Of a stretch of DNA of 64,000 nucleotides, positions 43,570 through 51,834 are shown piece after piece; position 1 is the first letter of the stretch; each line of letters starts with the position of its first letter. The translations under genes and the position numbers were made by a program. Source of the DNA: CAZGXI01 sp964529715. Its GTDB lineage: Bacteria > Chloroflexota > Anaerolineae > Aggregatilineales > Ch27. The notes below the pieces were generated by a model. It had not been told where the DNA came from. It ran no database searches and worked only from the letters and a program-made list of their open reading frames with translations. The stretch is taken from the NCBI GenBank assembly GCA_964529715.1, contig CAZGXI010000012.1, forward strand, positions 1 to 64,000, written 5' to 3'.

Positions 43570-46500
43570 ATGGACGCAGCGCCCCGCCAAGTAGAAGCAG
43601 GCAGGTTTTTCGCAGTAGCAACAGGCCGGACAGGTGAGCGCCTGCTGGACAGGCTTGGCTTGATCCTGATCATGGCACTGCTGGCGCTGGCGCTGCTGGC
43701 GCTACTGGCTTATGGATGGCTGGCGCTGCGCTGGCAGTCGCAGGCGTTTTTGGGGTTGTCCTATTCACACACCCTGGTCGTGGAGCGCCCGGCCACGCTG
43801 GTGCGGAGCGAATGGCCTGGTTACATGGCCGGGGTGCGTCCTGGCGATCAGATTGTGGGCATTGCCGGGCAGGTGTTCGATCAGAATCCGCAGGTAGCCC
43901 TGCGCCAGTTGCAGGACGCCCTGGCTGCCTATCAGCCCGGCGACCGGGTGATGCTGACGGTCCGACGCACGTATGGCCCGGATGAGAATCCACTTCAGGA
44001 TTTACGCGGCTGTTTTCGGGTTACGCTGTCGTCGGGCGACTCGTCGGCGCTGTGCACCGTCAGCCTGCGGCTGGCCTCTTTTCCCGTAATCGACCTGATC
44101 ACCCAGTTCGGCGTCGGCTACGTCACCAGCCTGTTGTTTTTGATCGTGGCGTTGATCTTGCTGCGCGCCCGCTGGTGGCTGCCGGTCGTCCGCCAGGTGG
44201 CGGCCCTCAGTGCCGCTATCGTGATCGTCTTGGCCGGGTTATTTGACGCTTCCACGACCCGCCAGTTTAGTCAGGCCTGGCTGGCGATGGTCGTCCTGAC
44301 GGCAGCGATGCTGGGCGTGCTGACCCTGACTTTCCCAACAGAACTGGTCATCGTGCGACGCCATCCCTGGCTGCGTTTTGCGTTGCCGGCGCTGTCTGTA
44401 CCGCTGATGTTTTTCCTGGCGCAGTCCGTTTATCCCGCCGATCCGAAAGCCTTTTTGCTGCCCTGGTACCTGGCCTATCTATTGTTGCTGGTCGGGGCGG
44501 TGGTTCTGTTGCTAAGCCTGTTCTACCGCCTCAGGAGGGCCATTTCCCCGGCGGTGCGCAATCAGTGCGCTATTGCGTTGCTCAGTGTTGTGCTATCGCT
44601 TGTGCCGCTGCTGGTCTGGATGTTAAGCGATTATCTCGCGACCAGCCTGAACTTGTCCGATGTGGCGTTTCCCTTCGGACTGGTCTCACCGTTCGCGCTG
44701 CTGTTTCCGCTGGGCTTGGCCTATGCCCTGCTTCAGGAACATCTGCCTGACGGTGATGACCTGCTCACGCAGGGGCTGATCTACGGCATCATGGCGCTGG
44801 GCCTGAGCGTGGGCTATGGGTTGCTGGTGACCGGCTTCAGCGTTCTGACGGCAACGTTCATTCCGGCGAACAACCCGCTGCTGATCGCCATGGTCGTCTT
44901 TTTGCTGGCGCTGCTGTTTGCCCCGGTGCGAAACACGCTTGAGCGGCGGATCAACGCTGCCTATTTCCACACGCGCCAGGCTTATCAACAGCGGGTGACG
45001 ACTCTGGCGCAGCAGTTGACCACCATTTCCACGCTGGGCGGTATTGTCGATGCGCTGCGCACCCAGTTGGACGAAACGCTGACCCCGACGCACTCATTTC
45101 TGTTTTTCCCCAACCCGGAGACGGGAGATTACGTCGCGCACGGCATCCCCAGGCCCGAAACTGACGTGCGTTTCGACCGCAAAAGCCACTTGGCGCAGAT
45201 GCTTGCCCAGCAAGATCAACCGCTGTATTTGCAGTCCGGTCAGCTTTTCCCACCGGAACTGGCGTCCGAACGGGCGCGGCTGGCGATCCTCAATGTGGCA
45301 GTGTTGATCCCGTTGCGCGGGCAAGAAGAACTGAGCGGCATCCTTATGGTCGGCCCGCGTCGCTCCGGCGAGCGTTATTCCTTCGACGACCTGCGCTTTT
45401 TGCAAAACCTGTCGGACCAGACGGCGCTGGCGGTCGAGCGTGCCCAGGTGATCGCCAACCTGGAGCAACGTCTCCGTGAGTTGAATGTGCTGGGGCAGGT
45501 GGCCCAGGCGGTCAACTTTACCATTGAGTTCGATGACCTGTTGGAACTGATCTACGCTCAGGCTAACCGCGTGATCCACGCGCCGAACTTCTTTATCGCC
45601 CTGCGCGATCCCAACACCGTCGAACTGTATTACGCCTTCTACACCCAGGATGACGAGCGCATCGCCGAGCGCGAAGGCGTGCGCTGGCGGATGGGCCACG
45701 ACCTGATGAGCGAGATCGTGCGCAGCGGGCAGCCGATGCGCGTGGAGAATTACGGGGTCGAGTCGGCGCGGCGCGGTGTCCATCCCTGGCTAGAAAATCC
45801 CCATCTCAAGGCGTGGATGGGCGTGCCGCTGAACGCGCAGACTAGTACCCTCGGCGTGATGGCGGTCGCCAGCACCGACGCGAATATCACCTACAACGAC
45901 GAACAGTTAAAAATCCTGTGGCAGATCGCCGACCAGGCCGCAACCGCCATCGACAAGGCCCGCCTGTTCCGCGAGGCGCAGAACCGCGCCCGCCAGTTGA
46001 CTGCCCTCAACGAGATCAGTACGCAGTTGGCGACGGTTTTCCAGGACCCGGACCGCCTGTTGGAACTGATCACAGTCAGCGCCGTGAACATCCTGGAAGC
46101 CGAGGCCGGGTCGCTGTTAATGGTCGATCCCCGCACGGGCGAACTGGAATTTAAGGTGGTGACGGGCAGCGAGGCAGGCGAACTGCTCGGCACACGCCTG
46201 CCTGCCGGGACGGGGATCGTCGGCGCGGTGGCCGACCGGGGCGAACCGGTGGTGGTGAACGACACGACGCGCGACCCACGCTGGTTCGCAGGCGTAGACG
46301 CCGATGTGGAGTTCCGCACAACCACGCTGATCGCCGTACCTCTGATCGCCTCGACGGGGGTAATCGGCGTGTTGGAGATCATCAACAAGCGCGATGGCGG
46401 TATCTTCGTAGACGAGGACAAGCGCCTGCTGGTGACGTTTGCCGGGCAGGCTGCCATTGCCATCGAGAACGCGCGCCTGTTCCAGATGACGGACCAGCAG

Positions 46501-47769
46501 CTTGCGGCGCGCGTAGAAGAACTGGATACCATGCAGAAGATCGACCGCGAGTTGAACAAGACGCTCAACCTGCGGCGCGTGATCGACATCACGATGGAAT
46601 GGGCGCTGCGAGAAAGCCGCGCCACTGCCGGGGTGCTGGGGATGATCCGCGACGACCCGCCCAGCTTGGAGATCGTAGCTCACTACGGCTACCCTGAAGA
46701 GGTCGTTGCCGAACGCTTTAACGGCAGTTGGTCGTTGGAAAAGGGCCTGATTGGGCGTGTGGCGCGCACCAGCAAACCGGAGCTGGTCAGCGATGTGCGG
46801 CTGGATAGCGATTATGTCGAGATGCTCCCGCGGGCCCATTCCCAGATTGCCGTCCCGCTGATCACCGGCGGCAAGACCAATGGGGTGATCCTGCTGGAAA
46901 GCGACCAGGAAAACGCCTTTTCCCTGCTCGACCAAGACTTCGTGACGCGCCTGGCCGAACATGCCAGCCCGGCGCTTGCCAATGCAGGCTTGTTCGCCCA
47001 ATTGCAGCGGGCTAACGAGGCGCGCAGCGAGTTTGTGGGCTTCGTGGCGCACGAACTCAAGACGCCGATGACCAGCATCAAGGGCTTTGCCGACCTGCTG
47101 CTGGGCGGCGTGGTGGGGCCGCTGAATGAGCAGCAACGTAACTTCCTCAATACCATTCGTTCCAACGTCGAGCGCATGAATACGCTGGTCAGCGACCTGA
47201 ACGACGTGACCAAGCTGCAAACCAACCGGATGCACATGGAGAAATCCGCCATTGCCTTTTATAACGTGATGGTGGAGACGCTGCGCCCGCTTCAGCGCCA
47301 GATCGAGGATAAGGGGCAGACGTTGGTGGTGCAGGTATCTGAAGACCTGCCGCTGGTCTACGCCGATCAGAACCGCATGATCCAGGTGCTCACTAACCTG
47401 GTCAGCAACGCGCACAAGTACACCCCGTTTGGTGGCAAGATCACCATCATGGCCGAGGCTGTCCCAAACATCTGGGATTCGCAGGGGCCGTCGGATGTGC
47501 TGCATTTCTATGTGCGTGACACAGGCATCGGTATGAGCGAGGAGGACCAGGCCCGCTTGTTCACACCCTACTTCCGCAGCGATAACCCGCTGGCCCGTGA
47601 GCAGCCCGGCACGGGCCTGGGCCTGGTGATTGTGCACGGTATTGTGGAGCAACACGGCGGGCAAATCTGGGTGGAGAGCAAGCTCGGCGAGGGCACTACG
47701 TTTCATGTGACCGTGCCGTTGGCTTCTGCTATGCCGGAGGCGCATTCCCAGACGCGCGCCGCAGAGTGA
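43570..47769 (+). CDS. giant sensor histidine kinase with PDZ, TM and GAF domains
   Basis: 1399 residues. A first TM helix (about 35-57) precedes a PDZ-like domain (about 60-137, AGVRPGDQIVGIAG), then a TM bundle of about eight helices (to about 460). Four GAF domains follow at about 490-630, 655-800, 825-975 and 1000-1140. The kinase core has His1161 in FVAHELKTPM, an N box LVSNAHKYT, G1 DTGIGMS and G2 GTGLGL. It autophosphorylates and passes phosphate to an unseen response regulator; no regulator gene is adjacent. The ATG at 43570 is 13 nt beyond AGGAGAG, a loose fit. The PDZ-plus-TM head is unusual in such kinases. Confidence 0.88.
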   Translation: MDAAPRQVEAGRFFAVATGRTGERLLDRLGLILIMALLALALLALLAYGWLALRWQSQAFLGLSYSHTLVVERPATLVRSEWPGYMAGVRPGDQIVGIAGQVFDQNPQVALRQLQDALAAYQPGDRVMLTVRRTYGPDENPLQDLRGCFRVTLSSGDSSALCTVSLRLASFPVIDLITQFGVGYVTSLLFLIVALILLRARWWLPVVRQVAALSAAIVIVLAGLFDASTTRQFSQAWLAMVVLTAAMLGVLTLTFPTELVIVRRHPWLRFALPALSVPLMFFLAQSVYPADPKAFLLPWYLAYLLLLVGAVVLLLSLFYRLRRAISPAVRNQCAIALLSVVLSLVPLLVWMLSDYLATSLNLSDVAFPFGLVSPFALLFPLGLAYALLQEHLPDGDDLLTQGLIYGIMALGLSVGYGLLVTGFSVLTATFIPANNPLLIAMVVFLLALLFAPVRNTLERRINAAYFHTRQAYQQRVTTLAQQLTTISTLGGIVDALRTQLDETLTPTHSFLFFPNPETGDYVAHGIPRPETDVRFDRKSHLAQMLAQQDQPLYLQSGQLFPPELASERARLAILNVAVLIPLRGQEELSGILMVGPRRSGERYSFDDLRFLQNLSDQTALAVERAQVIANLEQRLRELNVLGQVAQAVNFTIEFDDLLELIYAQANRVIHAPNFFIALRDPNTVELYYAFYTQDDERIAEREGVRWRMGHDLMSEIVRSGQPMRVENYGVESARRGVHPWLENPHLKAWMGVPLNAQTSTLGVMAVASTDANITYNDEQLKILWQIADQAATAIDKARLFREAQNRARQLTALNEISTQLATVFQDPDRLLELITVSAVNILEAEAGSLLMVDPRTGELEFKVVTGSEAGELLGTRLPAGTGIVGAVADRGEPVVVNDTTRDPRWFAGVDADVEFRTTTLIAVPLIASTGVIGVLEIINKRDGGIFVDEDKRLLVTFAGQAAIAIENARLFQMTDQQLAARVEELDTMQKIDRELNKTLNLRRVIDITMEWALRESRATAGVLGMIRDDPPSLEIVAHYGYPEEVVAERFNGSWSLEKGLIGRVARTSKPELVSDVRLDSDYVEMLPRAHSQIAVPLITGGKTNGVILLESDQENAFSLLDQDFVTRLAEHASPALANAGLFAQLQRANEARSEFVGFVAHELKTPMTSIKGFADLLLGGVVGPLNEQQRNFLNTIRSNVERMNTLVSDLNDVTKLQTNRMHMEKSAIAFYNVMVETLRPLQRQIEDKGQTLVVQVSEDLPLVYADQNRMIQVLTNLVSNAHKYTPFGGKITIMAEAVPNIWDSQGPSDVLHFYVRDTGIGMSEEDQARLFTPYFRSDNPLAREQPGTGLGLVIVHGIVEQHGGQIWVESKLGEGTTFHVTVPLASAMPEAHSQTRAAE

Positions 47770-49259
47770 TTTTCCCCCCGCCTCTCTCCGGTGAGGCAGG
47801 AGAGGCGGGGGCCTGGAGAGGAAAAGGTCGGAAAAGCAGGGGCGACGTGCGCACGTCGCCCTGACGGTTTATCTCGTGAAACTTCTGCCATCTGCGGAAT
47901 CTGCGGGATGCGCGTCATGGCTTCTTGAATGGCTTCGGTGGGATAGGCGTAATCGACCAGTTCCCCGGCCAGGTAGGCGCGGTAGGCGCTCATGTCGAAG
48001 AAGCCGTGTCCGCTCAGGTTGAACAGGATGACGCGCTCTTCGCCGGCCTCTTTCGCTGCCAGCGCCTCATCGATGGCAGCGCGGATGGCGTGGGCGCTCT
48101 CTGGGGCGGGGGTGATTCCCTCACTGCGGACGAAGGTCATGGCCGCCTCGAAGATCGGGTTCTGCGGATAGGCTACTGCCTCGATGATCCCGCAGTCGTA
48201 CAACAGGCTGACCAGCGGGGCCATGCCATGATAGCGCAGCCCACCTGCGTGGATGCCCGCCGGGACGAAGTCGTGGCCGAGGGTGTGCATCTTGACCAGC
48301 GGCGTCATCTGCACCGTGTCGCCGAAATCATAGGTGTAGACACCTTTGGTCAGGCTGGGGCAGGCCGTCGGTTCGATTGCGACGAAGCGCGCCTTCCTGC
48401 CGTTCTGAAGATGTTCCCGGATAAAGGGGAACAGCAGGCCAGCCATGTTGCTGCCGCCGCCCACGCAGCCGATCAGTACGTCGGGATAGTCATCGGCCAG
48501 TTCCATTTGTAGCAGCGCCTCTTCCCCGATGATAGTCTGATGCATCAGCACGTGGTTAAGCACGCTGCCCAGGCTGTACTTGGTGTTCGGCTGCGTGACT
48601 GCCGCCTCTACCGCCTCGCTGATGGCGATCCCCAGGCTGCCGGGACTGTCTGGATGTCCGGCCAGCACCTTGCGACCTGCTTCGGTGAGGTTAGTCGGGC
48701 TGGCGTGCACCGTCGCGCCGAAGGATTCCATCAGGTGGCGGCGGTAGGGCTTCTGCTCATAGCTGACCTTGACCATGTAAACTTCGACTTCGACGCCCAT
48801 CATCGCGCCGGCCATCGCCAGGGCGCTGCCCCACTGGCCCGCGCCGGTTTCGGTGGTCAGCTTCTTGACCCCCTCCTGCTTGTTGTAGTACGCCTGGGCA
48901 ACGGCAGTGTTGGGCTTGTGGCTGCCGACCGGGCTGACGCCCTCGTATTTGTAGTAGATGCGGGCAGGGGTATCCAGGGCTTTTTCCAGACGACGGGCGC
49001 GGCATAGGGGCGAAGGCCGCCACTGCTGATAGATTTCACGCACCGGGCCGGGGATTTCGATGTACCGCTCGGTGCTGACCTCCTGCATGATCAGCGCCAT
49101 CGGGAACAGCGGTGCCAGGTCGTCCGGGCCGACGGGCTGCATGGTAGCGGGATGGAGCACCGGTGCGGGCGGCACAGGCAGGTCCGGCATGATGTTGTAC
49201 CACGCCTGGGGCAGCCGGTCTTCGCTCAACAGGTACTTAACGTGCTTCTGATCGGGCAT
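47703..49259 (-). CDS. TrpB2-type tryptophan synthase beta chain with a C-terminal overrun
   Basis: About 518 residues from the ATG at 49259 (GAGGAG at 8 nt). The PLP lysine lies in VGSHKPNTA, the phosphate loop in GCVGGGSN, and FNLSGHGFFDMSAY near the end matches TrpB2 (about 430-460 residues). The last 50 or so residues (from about SGRRAHVAPAF) are not family-like and coincide with a palindrome at 47840-47861; the frame runs past it and overlaps the 3' end of the kinase gene by 67 bp. It condenses indole or, with TrpA, indole glycerol phosphate with serine. The upstream T-box leader (49335-49560) with a UGG specifier shows control by uncharged tRNA-Trp. Confidence 0.85.
   Translation of the reverse strand: MPDQKHVKYLLSEDRLPQAWYNIMPDLPVPPAPVLHPATMQPVGPDDLAPLFPMALIMQEVSTERYIEIPGPVREIYQQWRPSPLCRARRLEKALDTPARIYYKYEGVSPVGSHKPNTAVAQAYYNKQEGVKKLTTETGAGQWGSALAMAGAMMGVEVEVYMVKVSYEQKPYRRHLMESFGATVHASPTNLTEAGRKVLAGHPDSPGSLGIAISEAVEAAVTQPNTKYSLGSVLNHVLMHQTIIGEEALLQMELADDYPDVLIGCVGGGSNMAGLLFPFIREHLQNGRKARFVAIEPTACPSLTKGVYTYDFGDTVQMTPLVKMHTLGHDFVPAGIHAGGLRYHGMAPLVSLLYDCGIIEAVAYPQNPIFEAAMTFVRSEGITPAPESAHAIRAAIDEALAAKEAGEERVILFNLSGHGFFDMSAYRAYLAGELVDYAYPTEAIQEAMTRIPQIPQMAEVSRDKPSGRRAHVAPAFPTFSSPGPRLSCLTGERRGENHSAARVWECASGIAEANGTVT
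47775..47811. terminator. strong hairpin downstream of the histidine kinase gene
   Basis: CCCCCGCCTCTC (47775-47786), 13-nt loop, GAGAGGCGGGGG (47800-47811): perfect 12-bp stem just past the kinase stop. No T tract follows. It lies within the 3' overrun of the trpB2 frame. Confidence 0.5.
47840..47861. repeat. perfect 22-bp palindrome (GGGGC-arm type)
   Basis: GGGCGACGTGC and GCACGTCGCCC are exact reverse complements with no loop. Inside the 3' end of the trpB2 reading frame; encodes part of SGRRAHVAPA. Same arm style as the 34-bp element at 25598. Confidence 0.8.
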
Positions 49260-49334
49260 GACATGCGCTCCTCGTTGGTGAACAGGACGGGAACATAGAG
49301 CCACGCGAGGACGAGCACTTACGCAAGCGCCAAT

Positions 49335-49365
49335 AAAAAAGCCCGTCCCCTATCAGAGGACGGGC
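49335..49365 (-). terminator. T-box terminator hairpin
   Basis: 8-bp stem GCCCGTCC / GGACGGGC, 9-nt loop, six T. This is the terminator half of the T-box switch. Its arms resemble the hairpin at 28836-28866. Confidence 0.9.
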
Positions 49366-49560
49366 GCTTGCTGGCCCGTGGTGCCACCCCACTTGATCAC
49401 AACCGACCGGCTGCGATCCACTCTGGCCGGATAACGGCGGCGAACCCGGCGCGAGATTATCCCCCGCGCGACTCCCCGGTCCATTCGACGCCTGCTCTCG
49501 CGCCGGACCTCGCAGCCTGTGGGTTCCGGCTCTCTGGGCGGGCGACAGCGTCTACTCCAC
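49335..49560 (-). promoter_or_regulatory. T-box riboswitch for tRNA-Trp (trpB2 leader)
   Basis: Transcribed leftwards. Stem I holds AGTAGA near its base, AGAGAGCCGG with GGCTGCGAGGTCCGG in the apical part, and a specifier loop GAA-TGG-ACC. The UGG specifier (49483-49481) reads tryptophan. The T-box proper, TGGGGTGGCACCACGG (49391-49376), is followed by the terminator GCCCGTCC (49365-49358) / GGACGGGC (49348-49341) and six T (49340-49335). Uncharged tRNA-Trp binding would form the antiterminator and let trpB2 be transcribed. About 75 bp separate the terminator from the ATG. Confidence 0.93.
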
Positions 49561-49596
49561 CGGTTCGCAGTCATTCAACATATGGATGTTGAAAAC

Positions 49597-49625
49597 AGGA
49601 TAACGGTGAAGCGCCGTGCTGTCAA
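49597..49625 (-). promoter_or_regulatory. promoter of the trpB2 T-box leader
   Basis: On the minus strand consensus TTGACA (49625-49620), 17-bp spacer, TATCCT (49602-49597). The transcript start would fall near 49590, about 30 nt before T-box stem I. Confidence 0.7.
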
Positions 49626-49708
49626 GCATTTGATCCCGTTTCGGAAAAAGGGTTTGAAAAGGGTACGAATGTTCTGTGCTGACCTTACACCGGGGAACTG
49701 CTGCCCAT

Positions 49709-49737
49709 GCGCCTGTGTCTACTGAAGTAGAAGGCGC
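49709..49737 (+). other. small hairpin in the leader of the repeat-protein gene
   Basis: GCGCCT (49709-49714) pairs with AGGCGC (49732-49737), and inside it CTAC (49719-49722) pairs with GTAG (49727-49730). It lies about 70 bp before the GTG start at 49811. Purpose unknown. Confidence 0.3.
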
Positions 49738-49810
49738 TGAGGAAAACCACCTATGCGCCCGGAACGGAATTTTCAGGTCAGGGTATTCGTCAGGATGGGA
49801 GGGATCAGCC

Positions 49811-51733
49811 GTGAGGAAAATTGTCGTTGTCGTGGCAGTGTTGTTGTTTATGTTGTCATTGTTGGGCGGAGGGCAGATGGCCCGTGCGGACTCGCTCCGG
49901 CAGACCGGCGATGCTCCCCGTATCACCTCGTTTACGACCACGATCAGCGTGGTGGATCGCGCCGCCCTGGCGGCGCGCACGGCGCGCATCCCCGTGTCGT
50001 GGACGACGGCCAACCGGCCCTTCATTGCCAATCTGTTCTTCGAGCAGGTGCTTGAGGATGGCAATGTCATCAATGTGGAACTGCCGCGCCCTATTCCCTG
50101 GGTTGCTTCCTCTGGCAATGGTACTGCCGCGCCGATCCTGCCGGGCCAGAACGCCGCGCAGGTCGTGCTGCGCCTCCGGCTGGTGAATCTCGTGACGAGC
50201 CAGGTGTACGACGAGCGCCAGTTGACTGTATCCATCGGCGCAGGCGGCAGCTCCGGATCGAACAACAGCCGCCCGGCCATTGAGCGTTTTACCACCTGTT
50301 GCTCGACCGTGCGGGCCGACCAACTAAACGCGCGGACGGCGCGCGTCCCGGTGTCGTGGTCGGTGGTTAACCGTCCTCTCAATACCAATCTCGTCTTCGA
50401 GCAGGTGCTTTCGGACGGCAGCGCGGTGAACGTCGAACTGCCGCGCGAGAATCCCTGGGTCGCTTCGTCCGGCGACGGGGTGGCGGCGCCGGTTCCGCCG
50501 GGCGGCAACGCGACGACGGTCCGGTTGCGCGTGCGGCTGATCGACCTGTTGAACGGGCGTGTCTACGACGTGCGCGAGTTGGTTCTGACGATAGGCGATG
50601 CTCCGGTGGGTAATCCTGCCTTCCGTTACTTCACCACGTCGTTTACTGGCGTGGACGGCACGCAGCTCAATCAGCGGATCGCGCGTGTGCCGGTCTCGTG
50701 GGCCGTCGATAACCGCCCGGACAACAGCAACCTGGCGTTCGAGCAGGTACTTCCCGGTGGAAGCGTCGTCAATGTGGAACTGCCGCGCCCGAATCCCTGG
50801 GTCGCCTCCGAGGGTAGCGGCGTGGTCGCGCCCGTGCCGCCGGGGGGCGGTGTGAACGAGGTCGTACTGCGCGTGCGGCTGTTCAACCTGACAACGGGCT
50901 ACACCTACGATCAGCGCCAGATCACGCTGCCCATCGTCAATGCGCCGCCCGCCGATCCGCACATCCGCTACTTCACCACCACTGCCCTGGGCGTCGATGC
51001 GACGGCGCTGGCCCAGCGCACGGCGCGTGTGCCGGTCTCGTGGGCGGTCGATAACCGCCCGTTGGGAACCAACCTCGTCTTTGAGCAGGCGCTTCCCAAC
51101 GGGTCGCTGGTAAACGTCGAACTGCCGCGCGATAACCCCTGGGTGGCCTCAGAAGGGGTCGGCGTTGCCGCGCCCATGCTGCCGAGCAATAACGTGGTCG
51201 TGCTGCGCCTGCGACTGGTCAACCTAGCGAACAGCGCGACCCTTACCTACGCCGACCTGACCATCCCAATCACCGGTTATGCGGCTCAGCCGCAGCAGAG
51301 CAGCATCGCCTGTCCGTACACGCAGACGCTCACCGACCGCTGCCCGGCCTCGCAGACGCAGACCGGGGCCGTCTTCGAGACCTTCGAGCGCGGCGCGACA
51401 ATCTGGCGGGCTGACACGCGCCAGATTTATGTGCTCTACCAGGGCGGCAGGTACGAACAGTACGCGGATACCTGGACCGAGGGTGAGCCGGTCACATACC
51501 CGGAGACCCCACCTGCCGGGCTGATCCAGCCGGGGCGTGGCTTTGGCAAGCTGTGGGTCAACAACGAGCGTGTCCGCACCGGACTTGGCTGGGCGACTTC
51601 GACCGAGGCGGGCTACAGCGCGACGCTGGAAATTCACCCGGCGGCGGGCGGCGGGGAAAACATCTTGATGACCCTGCCGGATGGCCGTCTGCTGTACCTG
51701 GATGTGCAGGGCAACTGGCAGTATAACGGATGA
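49811..51733 (+). CDS. exported protein with four tandem ~105-residue repeats
   Basis: 640 residues from the GTG at 49811 (GGGAGGG upstream). A signal peptide (VVVVAVLLFMLSLLGGGQMARA) leads to four repeats starting near residues 37, 158, 271 and 383. Their consensus has FTT..., RTARVPVSW, NRP...NLVFEQVL, VNVELPR, PWVAS, G-AAP and LRLVNL. The final third (about 490-640) is Cys/aromatic-rich with FERGATIWRADTRQIYVLYQGGRYEQYADTW and resembles C-terminal modules of other Chloroflexota surface proteins. No enzyme motif, so it is probably a structural or binding surface protein. It is divergent from the trpB2 leader. Confidence 0.75.
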   Translation: MRKIVVVVAVLLFMLSLLGGGQMARADSLRQTGDAPRITSFTTTISVVDRAALAARTARIPVSWTTANRPFIANLFFEQVLEDGNVINVELPRPIPWVASSGNGTAAPILPGQNAAQVVLRLRLVNLVTSQVYDERQLTVSIGAGGSSGSNNSRPAIERFTTCCSTVRADQLNARTARVPVSWSVVNRPLNTNLVFEQVLSDGSAVNVELPRENPWVASSGDGVAAPVPPGGNATTVRLRVRLIDLLNGRVYDVRELVLTIGDAPVGNPAFRYFTTSFTGVDGTQLNQRIARVPVSWAVDNRPDNSNLAFEQVLPGGSVVNVELPRPNPWVASEGSGVVAPVPPGGGVNEVVLRVRLFNLTTGYTYDQRQITLPIVNAPPADPHIRYFTTTALGVDATALAQRTARVPVSWAVDNRPLGTNLVFEQALPNGSLVNVELPRDNPWVASEGVGVAAPMLPSNNVVVLRLRLVNLANSATLTYADLTIPITGYAAQPQQSSIACPYTQTLTDRCPASQTQTGAVFETFERGATIWRADTRQIYVLYQGGRYEQYADTWTEGEPVTYPETPPAGLIQPGRGFGKLWVNNERVRTGLGWATSTEAGYSATLEIHPAAGGGENILMTLPDGRLLYLDVQGNWQYNG

Positions 51734-51770
51734 GAGGGTAGGGGGTTAACGGATCGGCCATCCATCATCG

Positions 51771-51798
51771 GTAGCGGCGGCTCGGAAGCCGCCGCTAC
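51771..51798. repeat. short palindromic element (GTAGCGGCGG-arm type)
   Basis: GTAGCGGCGGCT (51771-51782), CGGA, AGCCGCCGCTAC (51787-51798): perfect 12-bp arms between two convergent genes. No T tract. Confidence 0.75.
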
Positions 51799-51834
51799 CC
51801 GTTTGACGCAAATTTCCTGCGGAAACGCCGGATT

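Noticed and set aside
46117..47745. A 542-residue open frame on the minus strand across the histidine kinase gene
   Set aside because: It mirrors a confidently assigned kinase coding frame, is His/Arg-rich as GC-rich shadows are, and shows no domain.
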